10,502 bases of DNA from DATESG01 sp035270925. GTDB lineage: Bacteria > Bacillota_I > Bacilli_A > RFN20 > CAG-826. The notes under the pieces are model-generated. The model was not told the origin of the DNA. It made no database searches and saw only the letters and a list, made by a program, of their open reading frames with translations. Positions 1-6,658 of the stretch are shown one piece after another. Each line of letters opens with the position of its first letter. The first letter of the stretch is position 1. Both the position numbers and the translations under genes were made by a program. The DNA is taken from the NCBI GenBank assembly GCA_035270925.1, contig DATESG010000058.1:1-10502 (forward strand), given 5' to 3'.

Positions 1-240
1 GAGCGCGATGATTTCATCAATTCTCTCAGTTGATTCTGCGCCTTTTGTATTGACGACACAGTGTTTTAAATGAGCGGAAATAATTTCGTGATTAGCCTTT
101 TTTAACATCGCAATCGAAGCAAGAATCTGGTTAGAGATATCAAGACAATACTTATCTTCTTCAATCATCCGGTTTATACCTTCTAGTTGCCCTTTGGCGA
201 CATTTATATATTTAGTAACTAATTTATGATTTGCGTGCAT
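1..240 (-). CDS. csoR: CsoR-family copper-sensing transcriptional repressor (3' end outside window)
   Basis: This is a small DNA-binding repressor of the CsoR/RcnR family (DUF156), which releases its operator when it binds Cu(I). The 80 residues visible cover most of a normal protein of about 90-100 residues. The Cu(I) ligand set is intact: Cys32, His57 and Cys61, with the same spacing as the Cys-x24-His-x3-Cys set of characterised CsoR proteins. The helix 1/2 signature GQLEGINRMIEEDKYC is also present. The ATG at 238-240 is preceded by AAGGAGAA (248-255, minus strand), which overlaps the copA stop codon. The gap to copA is 13 bases, so the two genes are co-transcribed and probably translationally linked. 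The repressor is expected to act on the pseudopalindrome upstream of copA and so control its own operon. The stop codon lies beyond base 1. Specificity for copper is inferred from the ligand set and from the copA neighbour. Confidence 0.93.
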   Translation of the reverse strand, partial: MHANHKLVTKYINVAKGQLEGINRMIEEDKYCLDISNQILASIAMLKKANHEIISAHLKHCVVNTKGAESTERIDEIIAL

Positions 241-253
241 AATTAAATTCTCC

Positions 254-2446
254 TTATTGCAACTTTCTGAGCCTAATGGTTAAGGCGTTTAAGACCACGA
301 AGATACTCGAGAGTGACATAAAAATACTGGCGATCATTGGTGTTAGTTGATAACCCCAATTGATGAACAGACCAGCCGCTAGCGGAATCATAATGATGTT
401 ATAGAAAAAGGCCCAGAATAAATTCCATTTAATGTTAGACACGACTTTATCGGCGAGATTAATCGCTTTAAACACATCAATTGGGGCATCGTTGACAAGG
501 ATAATCCCTGCACTTTCGATTGCGATTTGGGTACCACTTCCTAAGGCAATCCCTACATTAGCCGTTTCTAGGGCCGGCGCATCGTTGATACCATCGCCGA
601 CCATGACGACCTTAGCACCATCTTCTTTAAGCTTTTTAATCACATTTACTTTATCTTCAGGGAGGACATCACTATAGACGATATCAATCCCAACTTTTTT
701 CGCTAAGGCTTCGGCATTAATACGATTATCGCCTGTTAGTAACACAACTTTTTTATGATGCTTACGTAAAGCAATTACTGCCTCATAACTACTCTCCTTA
801 ATCACATCGGTTAAGACAAATAGGCCCACAAGGTTATCATCTTCACTAACATAAATATGTGTCCCGACGACCTTTGGAATTTTAGTTAACTTAACGCTAA
901 ATTGGTCTAAAAGTTTCTTATTACCAACAAGATAGCGTTTTCCCTTATATTCACCAACCATTCCTTGGCCGGGAATGTAGTTGCCATTCATATTCTTTAG
1001 CCCAACATGATTCAAATTTTCTAAATATTTTATTAACGCTTTACTAAGAGGGTGATCGTTTAGTGTTTCTAAACCCATGATGATAGGCGCGACTTTTGTT
1101 AAATCTTCATCTGAAAAATTTACTTCGTTAACTTCTAAAAAACCATTGGTAAGTGTCCCCGTTTTATCAAAGACAACAGTATCAACTTCACTAAGCGCTT
1201 GAATTGATTTGGCGTTTTTGAATAAAATTCCATTTTCGGCACCTTTACCACTACCAACCATGACCGCGACAGGTGTTGCGAGCCCGAGAGCACAAGGACA
1301 AGAAATAACAAGGACGCTAATTCCCATATTAAAAGCAAGATTAGCATCACCTATAAATAACCAAACAGCAAATACAACAAGCGCTAGCGCTAAAATAATG
1401 GGGACAAAGATACCGGCAATTTTGTCAGCGAGGGCGGCAATCGGGGCTTTGGTCGCTGCTGCATTTTCAACTAAACGGATGATTTGTTTGAGCGTTGAAT
1501 CTTTTTCTTCGCGTGTGACCTTATAAGTAAAACTACCATTGCGGTTAATTGTTGCACCAATGACCTCATCGCCAATTGTTTTAAACTTTGGATCAGCTTC
1601 ACCAGTAATCGCCGATTGGTCTATATCCCCAAATCCTTCGATAATTACGCCATCCAATGGGACTTTACCACCGGGATTGACTCTAACAATATCGCCAAGG
1701 TAGATTTGCTCAATCGGAACCTCAATAAAGTCCGCGCCAACAAGTTTTACACCTTTATCTGGCACAAGGCTAATTAATTTTTCCAAACTACCCTTGGTCT
1801 TCATCTTCGCAAGATCCTCTAAATAATGACCGATTGAAACAAAGACAAGAATCATTGCGGCAGCTTCGAAATATACATTCATCGCATACATTGGTGCATT
1901 GCTAGGATCTACGAATATCATCACTAGTGAATATAGCCCATACCCAATCGCGGCCGTAATCCCAATTGTTGTTAATGTATCCATATTTGGATGAAGACTA
2001 AATAAAGTTTTGAAACCCCGTATGAAGGACTCAAAATATATTGCGACAATCACTAACGTTAAAATCAGTTGTGTTACAACCAAACTTAAAGGGTCTTGAT
2101 AAGGCAACCACCAAGAAAGCATATGTCCCATTGAAAAATACATTAATACTAAAAGTGTAGCAATTGCCGCACTTAGTTTAATGAAGTTTTTTTTTAGAAA
2201 TTTGCGATTCGCTTTCCGGTTCTTACCGAAATTATCTTCTTCGGCTACTTCAGCTTTATAGCCAGCTTTATCAACCGCTTGAATGACTGAAAGATCATCA
2301 GCTCCATTTTTGTATGTGACATTTAAGGAATTGGTTAAAAGATTTACTTCAACCGCTTCAACATTGTCTAATTTTTTGACAGCCGTCTCAACGTTACTGA
2401 CACATCCGGCACACATCATCCCGGTAATTTTAAATTTTTGTTCCAT
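254..2446 (-). CDS. copA: Cu(I)-exporting P1B-type ATPase CopA
   Basis: This membrane pump exports Cu(I) at the cost of ATP (P1B-1 ATPase). Numbering from the ATG at 2446 gives 730 residues, a usual length for a one-domain CopA. There is one N-terminal heavy-metal-binding domain with GMMCAGC (Cys12, Cys15), then hydrophobic helices. The actuator loop has TGEAD, and the transmembrane metal site CPC is at residues 383-385. The phosphorylated Asp427 lies in DKTGTLT, the nucleotide-binding His465-Pro466 in DHPL, and GDGINDAP at about 617-624. The last helices carry the YN and MSLSS (710-714) motifs typical of Cu(I) rather than Zn/Cd pumps. An in-frame GTG at 2455 would add three residues but lies inside the Shine-Dalgarno run AGGGGGG. 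The ATG at 2446 is 8 bases from that run and is preferred. csoR follows directly. No copZ chaperone gene is seen in the window. Confidence 0.97.
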   Translation of the reverse strand: MEQKFKITGMMCAGCVSNVETAVKKLDNVEAVEVNLLTNSLNVTYKNGADDLSVIQAVDKAGYKAEVAEEDNFGKNRKANRKFLKKNFIKLSAAIATLLVLMYFSMGHMLSWWLPYQDPLSLVVTQLILTLVIVAIYFESFIRGFKTLFSLHPNMDTLTTIGITAAIGYGLYSLVMIFVDPSNAPMYAMNVYFEAAAMILVFVSIGHYLEDLAKMKTKGSLEKLISLVPDKGVKLVGADFIEVPIEQIYLGDIVRVNPGGKVPLDGVIIEGFGDIDQSAITGEADPKFKTIGDEVIGATINRNGSFTYKVTREEKDSTLKQIIRLVENAAATKAPIAALADKIAGIFVPIILALALVVFAVWLFIGDANLAFNMGISVLVISCPCALGLATPVAVMVGSGKGAENGILFKNAKSIQALSEVDTVVFDKTGTLTNGFLEVNEVNFSDEDLTKVAPIIMGLETLNDHPLSKALIKYLENLNHVGLKNMNGNYIPGQGMVGEYKGKRYLVGNKKLLDQFSVKLTKIPKVVGTHIYVSEDDNLVGLFVLTDVIKESSYEAVIALRKHHKKVVLLTGDNRINAEALAKKVGIDIVYSDVLPEDKVNVIKKLKEDGAKVVMVGDGINDAPALETANVGIALGSGTQIAIESAGIILVNDAPIDVFKAINLADKVVSNIKWNLFWAFFYNIIMIPLAAGLFINWGYQLTPMIASIFMSLSSIFVVLNALTIRLRKLQ

Positions 2447-2451
2447 AATAT

Positions 2452-2466
2452 ACACCCCCCTAGGGT
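2452..2466 (-). promoter_or_regulatory. Putative CsoR operator overlapping the copA ribosome binding site
   Basis: On the minus strand this reads ACCCTAGGGGGGTGT, a G/C-rich pseudopalindrome of the TACCC...GGGTA kind bound by CsoR proteins. From memory it resembles the Bacillus subtilis copZA operator core (ACCCTACGGGGGTAT). It starts about 9 bases downstream of the copA -10 box, so it would cover the transcription start. Its AGGGGGG half is also the only plausible Shine-Dalgarno for the ATG at 2446. Binding of CsoR here is inferred from the motif and from the csoR gene in the same operon. Confidence 0.72.
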
Positions 2467-2474
2467 CTGCAATT

Positions 2475-2503
2475 ATTATAGATACTTATCAAAAGTTATA
2501 CAA
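2475..2503 (-). promoter_or_regulatory. Promoter of the copA-csoR operon
   Basis: Read on the minus strand, a perfect -10 box TATAAT (2475-2480) is separated by 17 bases from a weak -35 box TTGTAT (2498-2503, three of six consensus bases). The expected start of transcription is near 2468, next to the putative CsoR operator. A weak -35 with a strong -10 and a downstream operator fits a repressed, inducible promoter. Confidence 0.7.
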
Positions 2504-2527
2504 GAATAATGACTTAAAAAAATAATT

Positions 2528-3127
2528 TTAGCGACGAATGAAATACCAAAGAATTAGGGCGAACTGAGCCGGGAGTCCTAAAATAAATATTAACCATAAA
2601 TTCTGACCGCTTGTCGCGAATAAATATAGATATATCGTTGTCAATGTTGTCCAAGCAGAGACCGACAAAATTATGAGGTTTAGAAGTTTAGTCCCCCACA
2701 TTCTATTGTAATAGTAACCAACTAGCCCACTTAAAGGGAGGGCGGCAACAAATACGAGCCAGGCATAGGTGGCAGGTTGGCCCAGTGAATCTTTGAACAT
2801 ATCAGCATATATATAAGTAAGGATTGCTAAAATCCAAATAATCGAAATTGAGAATAAGGCAATAAATATACGTTTTAAAACTAAACCGGCTTCTGGTTTT
2901 ATATCCTGACACGAAAAACTTTCGTCTATTAAATTAGCAACACTGACACCATAAAAATCTGCAACGATTTCTAGCGTTTCAATCGTTGGAATTACTTCTC
3001 CCCGTTCCCACCGGCTTATAGCATTGTCAGAATAATTGATTTTCCCGGCTAATTCTTGTTGGGTTAGATTGTTTTTTCTACGAAGATAAACGAGATTGTT
3101 CGCAATCACATGTCTAAGTTTGTTCAT
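2528..3127 (-). CDS. XRE-family transcriptional regulator with C-terminal membrane domain
   Basis: The protein has 199 residues in two parts. Residues about 5-66 form a Cro/CI-type helix-turn-helix domain, with LTQQELAGKINYSDNAISRW (21-40) as the recognition region followed by ERGEVIPTIETLEIVADFYG. Residues about 84-197 contain four hydrophobic segments (near 85-107, 119-137, 147-170 and 176-196) joined by short loops, so the DNA-binding domain is probably tethered to the inner face of the membrane. This domain order is common in Bacillota, but targets and signals are mostly unknown. The ATG is preceded by a modest TAGG Shine-Dalgarno. The gene has its own strong promoter, diverges from the acyltransferase/GT8 operon and is followed 81 bases later by copA, which has its own promoter. 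The divergent layout makes the glycolipid-type operon and the gene itself the likeliest targets, but this is inference. Confidence 0.88.
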   Translation of the reverse strand: MNKLRHVIANNLVYLRRKNNLTQQELAGKINYSDNAISRWERGEVIPTIETLEIVADFYGVSVANLIDESFSCQDIKPEAGLVLKRIFIALFSISIIWILAILTYIYADMFKDSLGQPATYAWLVFVAALPLSGLVGYYYNRMWGTKLLNLIILSVSAWTTLTTIYLYLFATSGQNLWLIFILGLPAQFALILWYFIRR

Positions 3128-3153
3128 TGTTTTTTACCTATCATAATTAGAAG

Positions 3154-3182
3154 ATTGTATCAAAACAACGCTTAAATGTCAA
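3154..3182 (-). promoter_or_regulatory. Near-consensus sigma-A promoter of the XRE regulator gene
   Basis: On the minus strand the -35 box TTGACA (3177-3182) matches consensus fully. A 17-base spacer follows, then the -10 box TACAAT (3154-3159), five of six bases. The expected transcript starts near 3147, giving a leader of about 20 bases before the ATG at 3127. Confidence 0.82.
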
Positions 3183-3183
3183 T

Positions 3184-3223
3184 TTCCCTATTAGTGGGAA
3201 TGTCGCTCCCTAACATAGGAGGG
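3184..3223. repeat. Two short inverted repeats between divergent promoters; candidate operator
   Basis: The first element is TTCCC-N7-GGGAA (3184-3200). The second has arms CTCC (3206-3209) and GGAG (3218-3221). Both contain TCCCTA, at 3185-3190 and 3207-3212, a direct repeat spaced 22 bases apart (about two helical turns). They lie exactly between the -35 boxes of the XRE gene and of the acyltransferase operon, where a shared regulator would be expected to bind. No T-tract follows either hairpin, so they are not obvious terminators. Confidence 0.45.
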
Positions 3224-3228
3224 TCAAT

Positions 3229-3257
3229 TTGACTATTCCAATTGAATAAAATACTTT
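3229..3257 (+). promoter_or_regulatory. Probable promoter of the acyltransferase/GT8 operon
   Basis: TTGACT (3229-3234, five of six -35 bases) is followed after 17 bases by TACTTT (3252-3257, only three of six -10 bases). Transcription would start near 3264, about 22 bases before the ATG at 3286. The poor -10 box suggests a weak or activator-dependent promoter. TTTAAT three bases downstream is a better -10 match, but its 20-base spacer is too long. Confidence 0.5.
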
Positions 3258-3285
3258 AATTATCCAAAATGTTTTAGAGGCAGAT

Positions 3286-4062
3286 ATGAAAGCACAAAAA
3301 ACCTATTACTATTCGCATACTCATGATGATGAGTTCATGGCACCACCGCAAACAATTAAATCCATCAGTGGTGATTATGTCTATGTTAAGACTGATTTTA
3401 AATCACGACTATATGCCTTTATCGCTTATCGACTAATTGCGATGCCAATTGCTTTTGTGCATACAAGGCTCTTCAAACGCATTAAAGTTGTGAACAAGCA
3501 GGCTTTAACCCCTTACTTAAACGATGGTTACTTCATCTTTGCTAACCATACGCAAATTCATTCTGATGCATTTGCACCGACGATTGTGGCTTTCCCCAAA
3601 CGATTATACACGATTGTAAATGCGAACAACGTAAGTCTCCCTGGCCTAGGCAATGCCACTAAACTTCTCGGGGCTCTCCCACTACCTGATGACCTCCAAG
3701 CTAGCAAAAACTTTATCCGCGCGCTTAAAAAACGCCTTGATCAAGGCTATGGGATTCTTATATACCCTGAAGCACACATCTGGCCTTATTTCACTGGAAT
3801 CCGTAATTTTGCCGATAATAGCTTTAAGTATCCGATCAAACATGATGTTCCCAGTTTTAGTTTTACTACAACGTATCAAAAACGAAGAAATGGGCGTTTG
3901 AAATTAGTCATGTATGTCGATGGACCATTTTATAGCCCGCTTGAACTAGATAAGGACAAACGTCAAAGCTATTTACACGCCCTCGTTTCCAATAAGATGA
4001 AGGAACGTGCCTCCTTATCCAACTACCAAAAATATCAATACCATGAAGTGGAGAAATTATGA
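3286..4062 (+). CDS. PlsC-like lysophospholipid/glycolipid acyltransferase (variant motifs)
   Basis: The protein has 258 residues and belongs to the glycerolipid acyltransferase (PlsC/LPLAT) superfamily, whose members move a fatty acyl chain to a hydroxyl on a lipid or sugar-lipid at the membrane. A hydrophobic stretch at about 42-60 may anchor it. The catalytic block reads FANHTQIHSDAF (85-96): His88 and Asp94 are separated by five residues rather than the usual four. The acceptor-binding block normally written FPEGT is here YPEAHIWPY (160-168). I recall similar NHTQ/YPEAHIWP forms in Firmicute relatives, so this seems a subfamily rather than a damaged gene. The start is set by AGAGG (3276-3280), five bases upstream. 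It is the first gene of a four-gene operon and overlaps the following GT8 gene by 4 bases (ATGA). The substrate is unknown; an acylated glycolipid intermediate is inferred from the neighbours. Confidence 0.8.
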   Translation: MKAQKTYYYSHTHDDEFMAPPQTIKSISGDYVYVKTDFKSRLYAFIAYRLIAMPIAFVHTRLFKRIKVVNKQALTPYLNDGYFIFANHTQIHSDAFAPTIVAFPKRLYTIVNANNVSLPGLGNATKLLGALPLPDDLQASKNFIRALKKRLDQGYGILIYPEAHIWPYFTGIRNFADNSFKYPIKHDVPSFSFTTTYQKRRNGRLKLVMYVDGPFYSPLELDKDKRQSYLHALVSNKMKERASLSNYQKYQYHEVEKL

Positions 4063-4877
4063 ATATCGTATATGCCGGTAATAAGAATGTGTTTGATGGC
4101 TTGCTCATCAGTCTTCTTTCCCTTGTTGAAAGCAACGCTGATAGTTTGAAAGTCTACGTTTTAACGATGGATTTATTAGATTTAGATGAGAACTATGTCT
4201 CAATTCCCCAAGGTGATCTCGACTTTATTGGAATAGAATTACGAAAAGTTCATCCTAACAGTGAAATCATTCGTGTTGATGTTGAAGACCTATTTAGAAA
4301 AAAACTCGGGTCGTCGAAAAATCTCACAAATCGTTATACACCTTACGCACTTCTACGGCTTTTACTTGATGAAATCGCGATCATCCCTGACAAGGTTCTC
4401 TATCTAGATACCGACACGGTGATTAATAAAAACATTAGTGAGCTATATAACATCGAGCTAAAAGATTATGAGTATGCCGCCGTAAGAGATCGCTACGGCC
4501 GCTTCTTCTTTAACCCTCGTTACTGTAACACTGGAGTTTTACTACTCAACATGCAAAAGATTCGCGAAACAGGTTTGTTTGATAAAGTTGTTAACCTACT
4601 AAATAAGCGAAAAGTTTTTCTGAGTGATCAAACGGGAATAAACAAGATGACAACAAAAAAGAAGATTATCTCCCGCAAATATAACGAACAAAAAGTTGTC
4701 AAAAAAGATACCGTTATTCGTCATTTCAGCATGCAGTTTCGTATCTTTCCGAAATTCCACTTTATAAATGTAAAACCATGGAACATTGATAAGGTTCACA
4801 ACATTTATCATTGTCATGAGTTTGATCATATCCTCGCCAGATATCAACAGTTAAAAACACAAAGGAGAATTAACTAA
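4059..4877 (+). CDS. Glycosyltransferase family 8 protein
   Basis: This 272-residue protein is a GT8-type retaining glycosyltransferase, a family that transfers hexoses from UDP-sugars and includes LgtC-like galactosyl/glucosyltransferases. The N-terminus MNIVYAGNKNVFDGLLISLL is the typical nucleotide-binding start. The metal-binding DxD motif is LYLDTDT (Asp117, Asp119). YCNTGVLLLNM (155-165) and SDQTGIN (189-195) match the conserved family blocks, and KPW (239-241) sits where the C-terminal metal/UDP-binding segment is expected. No signal peptide or membrane helix is visible, so it should act on the cytoplasmic side. The tail after about 245 is short and basic, which may help membrane contact. 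The start overlaps the upstream stop (ATGA) and is served by GGAG within the preceding codons. The gene ends in TAATG, sharing one base with the next start. Donor sugar and acceptor cannot be told from the sequence. Confidence 0.9.
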   Translation: MNIVYAGNKNVFDGLLISLLSLVESNADSLKVYVLTMDLLDLDENYVSIPQGDLDFIGIELRKVHPNSEIIRVDVEDLFRKKLGSSKNLTNRYTPYALLRLLLDEIAIIPDKVLYLDTDTVINKNISELYNIELKDYEYAAVRDRYGRFFFNPRYCNTGVLLLNMQKIRETGLFDKVVNLLNKRKVFLSDQTGINKMTTKKKIISRKYNEQKVVKKDTVIRHFSMQFRIFPKFHFINVKPWNIDKVHNIYHCHEFDHILARYQQLKTQRRIN

Positions 4878-5818
4878 TGAACAAAAAAGAAATACCAATT
4901 TTTTTCGCCTGTGATGACAACTACATTCCGTTTTTAGGAGTTGCGCTTTCATCACTAAAGGAAAATGCGAGTCGTGACTATAATTATCGCATCATTATTT
5001 TAAATGAAGGTCTCAAGCATCGGAACAAGGTCAGAATATCCCATCTCGGAGACGAACATTTTGTAATCGAATTTGTCGATATTAGTGCAACAATCAATAG
5101 GCTTAGAACGGCCCTTTCACTAAGACTACGTGACTACTATAGTGTTGCAATATATTACCGCATGTTTATCCCCACACTTTTCCCAAATATGGACAAGGCG
5201 ATTTATCTAGATGGAGACATTATTGTTCTCGGTGATATCAGCGAATTTTATAACACAGACATTGAGGGAAAATTAGTGGCCGCAATTAATGATCGCCTTG
5301 TTTATGACACACCTGAATTTGTTAAATATGTTGAACAAGCCGTCGGGATTAAAGCTAGTGAATACTTTAATTCCGGAGTCTTAGTCATGAACCTTGATGA
5401 ATTTAGAAAACAAAACATTGAGGACCAATTTCTTAATCTTTTGATTGAATACAATTTTGATAGTGTTTGCCCAGACCAAGATTATCTCAACGTTTTATGC
5501 CGTAACGCCAAAGTCTTGTTACCAATAGGTTGGAATAAAATGCCACTGCCAGACAATGAGTTTGATGTGAATACACTAAAGTTATGTCACTATAACTCGT
5601 TTGAGAAACCATGGCGCCACGATGGTGTACTATTTGGTGAACTCTTCTGGGAAAAAGCCCATAAAACTGAGTTTTCATCTGAACTTAAAAAGATGAGAGA
5701 CGTCTTTAGTCCTCAAGATAAAGAGGAGGAAATTAAAGCAATTCAAAATCTCGTTGGTAACGCAGTTCGAATTTCGAATCATGAAGTTATTACATTTAAG
5801 AAAGTTCTTAATCTATAG
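4877..5818 (+). CDS. Glycosyltransferase family 8 protein, second copy
   Basis: This 313-residue protein is a second GT8 glycosyltransferase, closer to the classic LgtC pattern than its upstream neighbour. IPIFFACDDNYIPFLGVALS (6-25) is the UDP-binding start and AIYLDGDIIVLGD (108-120) carries the DxD at Asp112/Asp114. YFNSGVLVMNLDEF (163-176) and CPDQDYLN (198-205) follow, with HYNSFEKPW (238-246) as the C-terminal His/KPW block. The region after about residue 265 is rich in Lys and Glu and unlike the core. It differs widely from the preceding GT8 protein, so the two probably add successive sugars rather than being a recent duplication. The start has a good AGGAG (4863-4867), nine bases upstream. 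The gene stops at TAG (5816-5818), in the same frame as the next gene and only one codon before its ATG. Sugar specificity is unknown. Confidence 0.92.
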   Translation: MNKKEIPIFFACDDNYIPFLGVALSSLKENASRDYNYRIIILNEGLKHRNKVRISHLGDEHFVIEFVDISATINRLRTALSLRLRDYYSVAIYYRMFIPTLFPNMDKAIYLDGDIIVLGDISEFYNTDIEGKLVAAINDRLVYDTPEFVKYVEQAVGIKASEYFNSGVLVMNLDEFRKQNIEDQFLNLLIEYNFDSVCPDQDYLNVLCRNAKVLLPIGWNKMPLPDNEFDVNTLKLCHYNSFEKPWRHDGVLFGELFWEKAHKTEFSSELKKMRDVFSPQDKEEEIKAIQNLVGNAVRISNHEVITFKKVLNL

Positions 5819-5821
5819 TAT

Positions 5822-6637
5822 ATGCTCACGAGCGAAGTAAAAAACAACATCATGCGAAACGCGAATAATCGCGAACTTAATAGTAAAGTCATGACTGGCG
5901 ATCATGTTGTGACCACCTTTGAGCGTGAGCGTATTATTTTGCCTTACGATAATACAAAACGTCAACTTAGAAGAAAACTCAGCCGCACTGTTGCTACTAA
6001 AATTGTTAATACAATTACGCGAAGAGTGAATAAAGAAACTAAGATTATTGGCTTAGAAAATCTTAAGGGTTTTAGAGATTCCGCAATTATTACCGGTAAC
6101 CATTACTCTCCTTTTGATTCAACAGTTATCAGACATTTGACTAATAAAATTGGTAAGAAAAGCAAACTCACAATTGTCGTCGCCGAATCGAATGTCTTTA
6201 TGAAGGGCAAACTCGGATGGCTTTTAAAGAATCTTAATACGATGCCGTTTACCAATGAGTTAAAATACTTGGAGGGCAATTTCAATCCTGCCATCAAGCA
6301 ACGCCTTGATCAAAAACATGTTATCTTATTTTATCCGGAGCAAGAAATGTGGCCTGGTTACACCAAACCCCGCGCGCTTAAACCCGGAGCGTATCACTAT
6401 GCGTGCAAATATGGGGTGCCTATTATCCCAACCTTCACGACAATGGAGCGGACTTCGAAAAAAATTATATATACACTAAATGTATTTCCGCTCATCTACC
6501 CTAATCCACTAAAAAGCCTTAAAGAAAATAAAGAAGCGATGATGAAGCTTGATTACGATTATAAAAAAAATTGCTATGAAACTTTCTATAAAAAAAGACT
6601 CACCTATGATTTTAGTGAGTCTGACTTGATCTTCTAA
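5822..6637 (+). CDS. PlsC-like acyltransferase, second copy
   Basis: This 271-residue protein is a second member of the PlsC/LPLAT acyltransferase superfamily. It keeps the canonical HX4D block in GNHYSPFDST (His94, Asp99). The acceptor-site block is YPEQEMWPGYTKPR (171-184), again with a Trp-Pro in place of the usual PEGTRS, a trait shared with the first acyltransferase of the operon. The lead-in IGLENLKGFRDSAIITGNH (76-94) is typical of lysophosphatidate-type acyltransferases. The first 70 residues are basic and lack a clear membrane helix. The ATG at 5822 has no recognisable Shine-Dalgarno. Met12 and Met24 are possible later starts, also without one, so translation probably depends on coupling to the GT8 gene that ends 3 bases earlier in the same frame. 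The 3' end contains a hairpin that terminates the opposing operon. Acceptor unknown; a glycolipid is inferred. Confidence 0.83.
   Translation: MLTSEVKNNIMRNANNRELNSKVMTGDHVVTTFERERIILPYDNTKRQLRRKLSRTVATKIVNTITRRVNKETKIIGLENLKGFRDSAIITGNHYSPFDSTVIRHLTNKIGKKSKLTIVVAESNVFMKGKLGWLLKNLNTMPFTNELKYLEGNFNPAIKQRLDQKHVILFYPEQEMWPGYTKPRALKPGAYHYACKYGVPIIPTFTTMERTSKKIIYTLNVFPLIYPNPLKSLKENKEAMMKLDYDYKKNCYETFYKKRLTYDFSESDLIF
6590..6622 (-). terminator. Rho-independent terminator of the putrescine operon, inside the acyltransferase 3' end
   Basis: AGACTCAC (6596-6603) and GTGAGTCT (6615-6622) form a perfect 8-bp stem with an 11-base loop. Read on the minus strand it is followed by six T residues (6595-6590). 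No T-tract follows on the plus strand, so it works only for minus-strand transcripts. It lies in the last 16 codons of the convergent acyltransferase gene. Confidence 0.8.
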
Positions 6638-6658
6638 AGGAACCTACGGGTTCTTTTT
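6637..6658 (+). terminator. Rho-independent terminator of the acyltransferase/GT8 operon
   Basis: GAACC (6640-6644) pairs with GGTTC (6649-6653) around a TACG loop. One G-T wobble and flanking A/T pairs can extend the stem, and five T residues follow (6654-6658). It begins at the TAA stop of the acyltransferase and overlaps the stop codon of the opposing small membrane protein gene. Confidence 0.72.

Noticed and set aside
1209..1526. Plus-strand open frames of 60-105 codons across the copA, aguB and fusion genes
   Set aside because: They lie antisense to strongly conserved genes, have low-complexity composition and no ribosome binding sites or recognisable domains. They are frame shadows.
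2447..2455. In-frame GTG at 2455 as the copA start
   Set aside because: It lies inside the AGGGGGGTG run that must act as the ribosome binding site, and has no Shine-Dalgarno of its own. The ATG at 2446 is at ideal spacing and gives the usual CopA N-terminus.
2511..2530. T-rich tract after the XRE stop codon as a terminator
   Set aside because: Seven T residues follow the stop on the minus strand, but no G/C stem precedes them, so only weak A/T pairing is possible.
3908..4135. Minus-strand open frame across the acyltransferase/GT8 junction
   Set aside because: It is antisense to two well-supported overlapping genes and shows no motif or ribosome binding site.
5816..5818. TAG between GT8 and acyltransferase decoded as pyrrolysine
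   Set aside because: No pyl genes or special downstream structure are visible, and the upstream protein already ends like a complete GT8. Ordinary termination with coupling is simpler.
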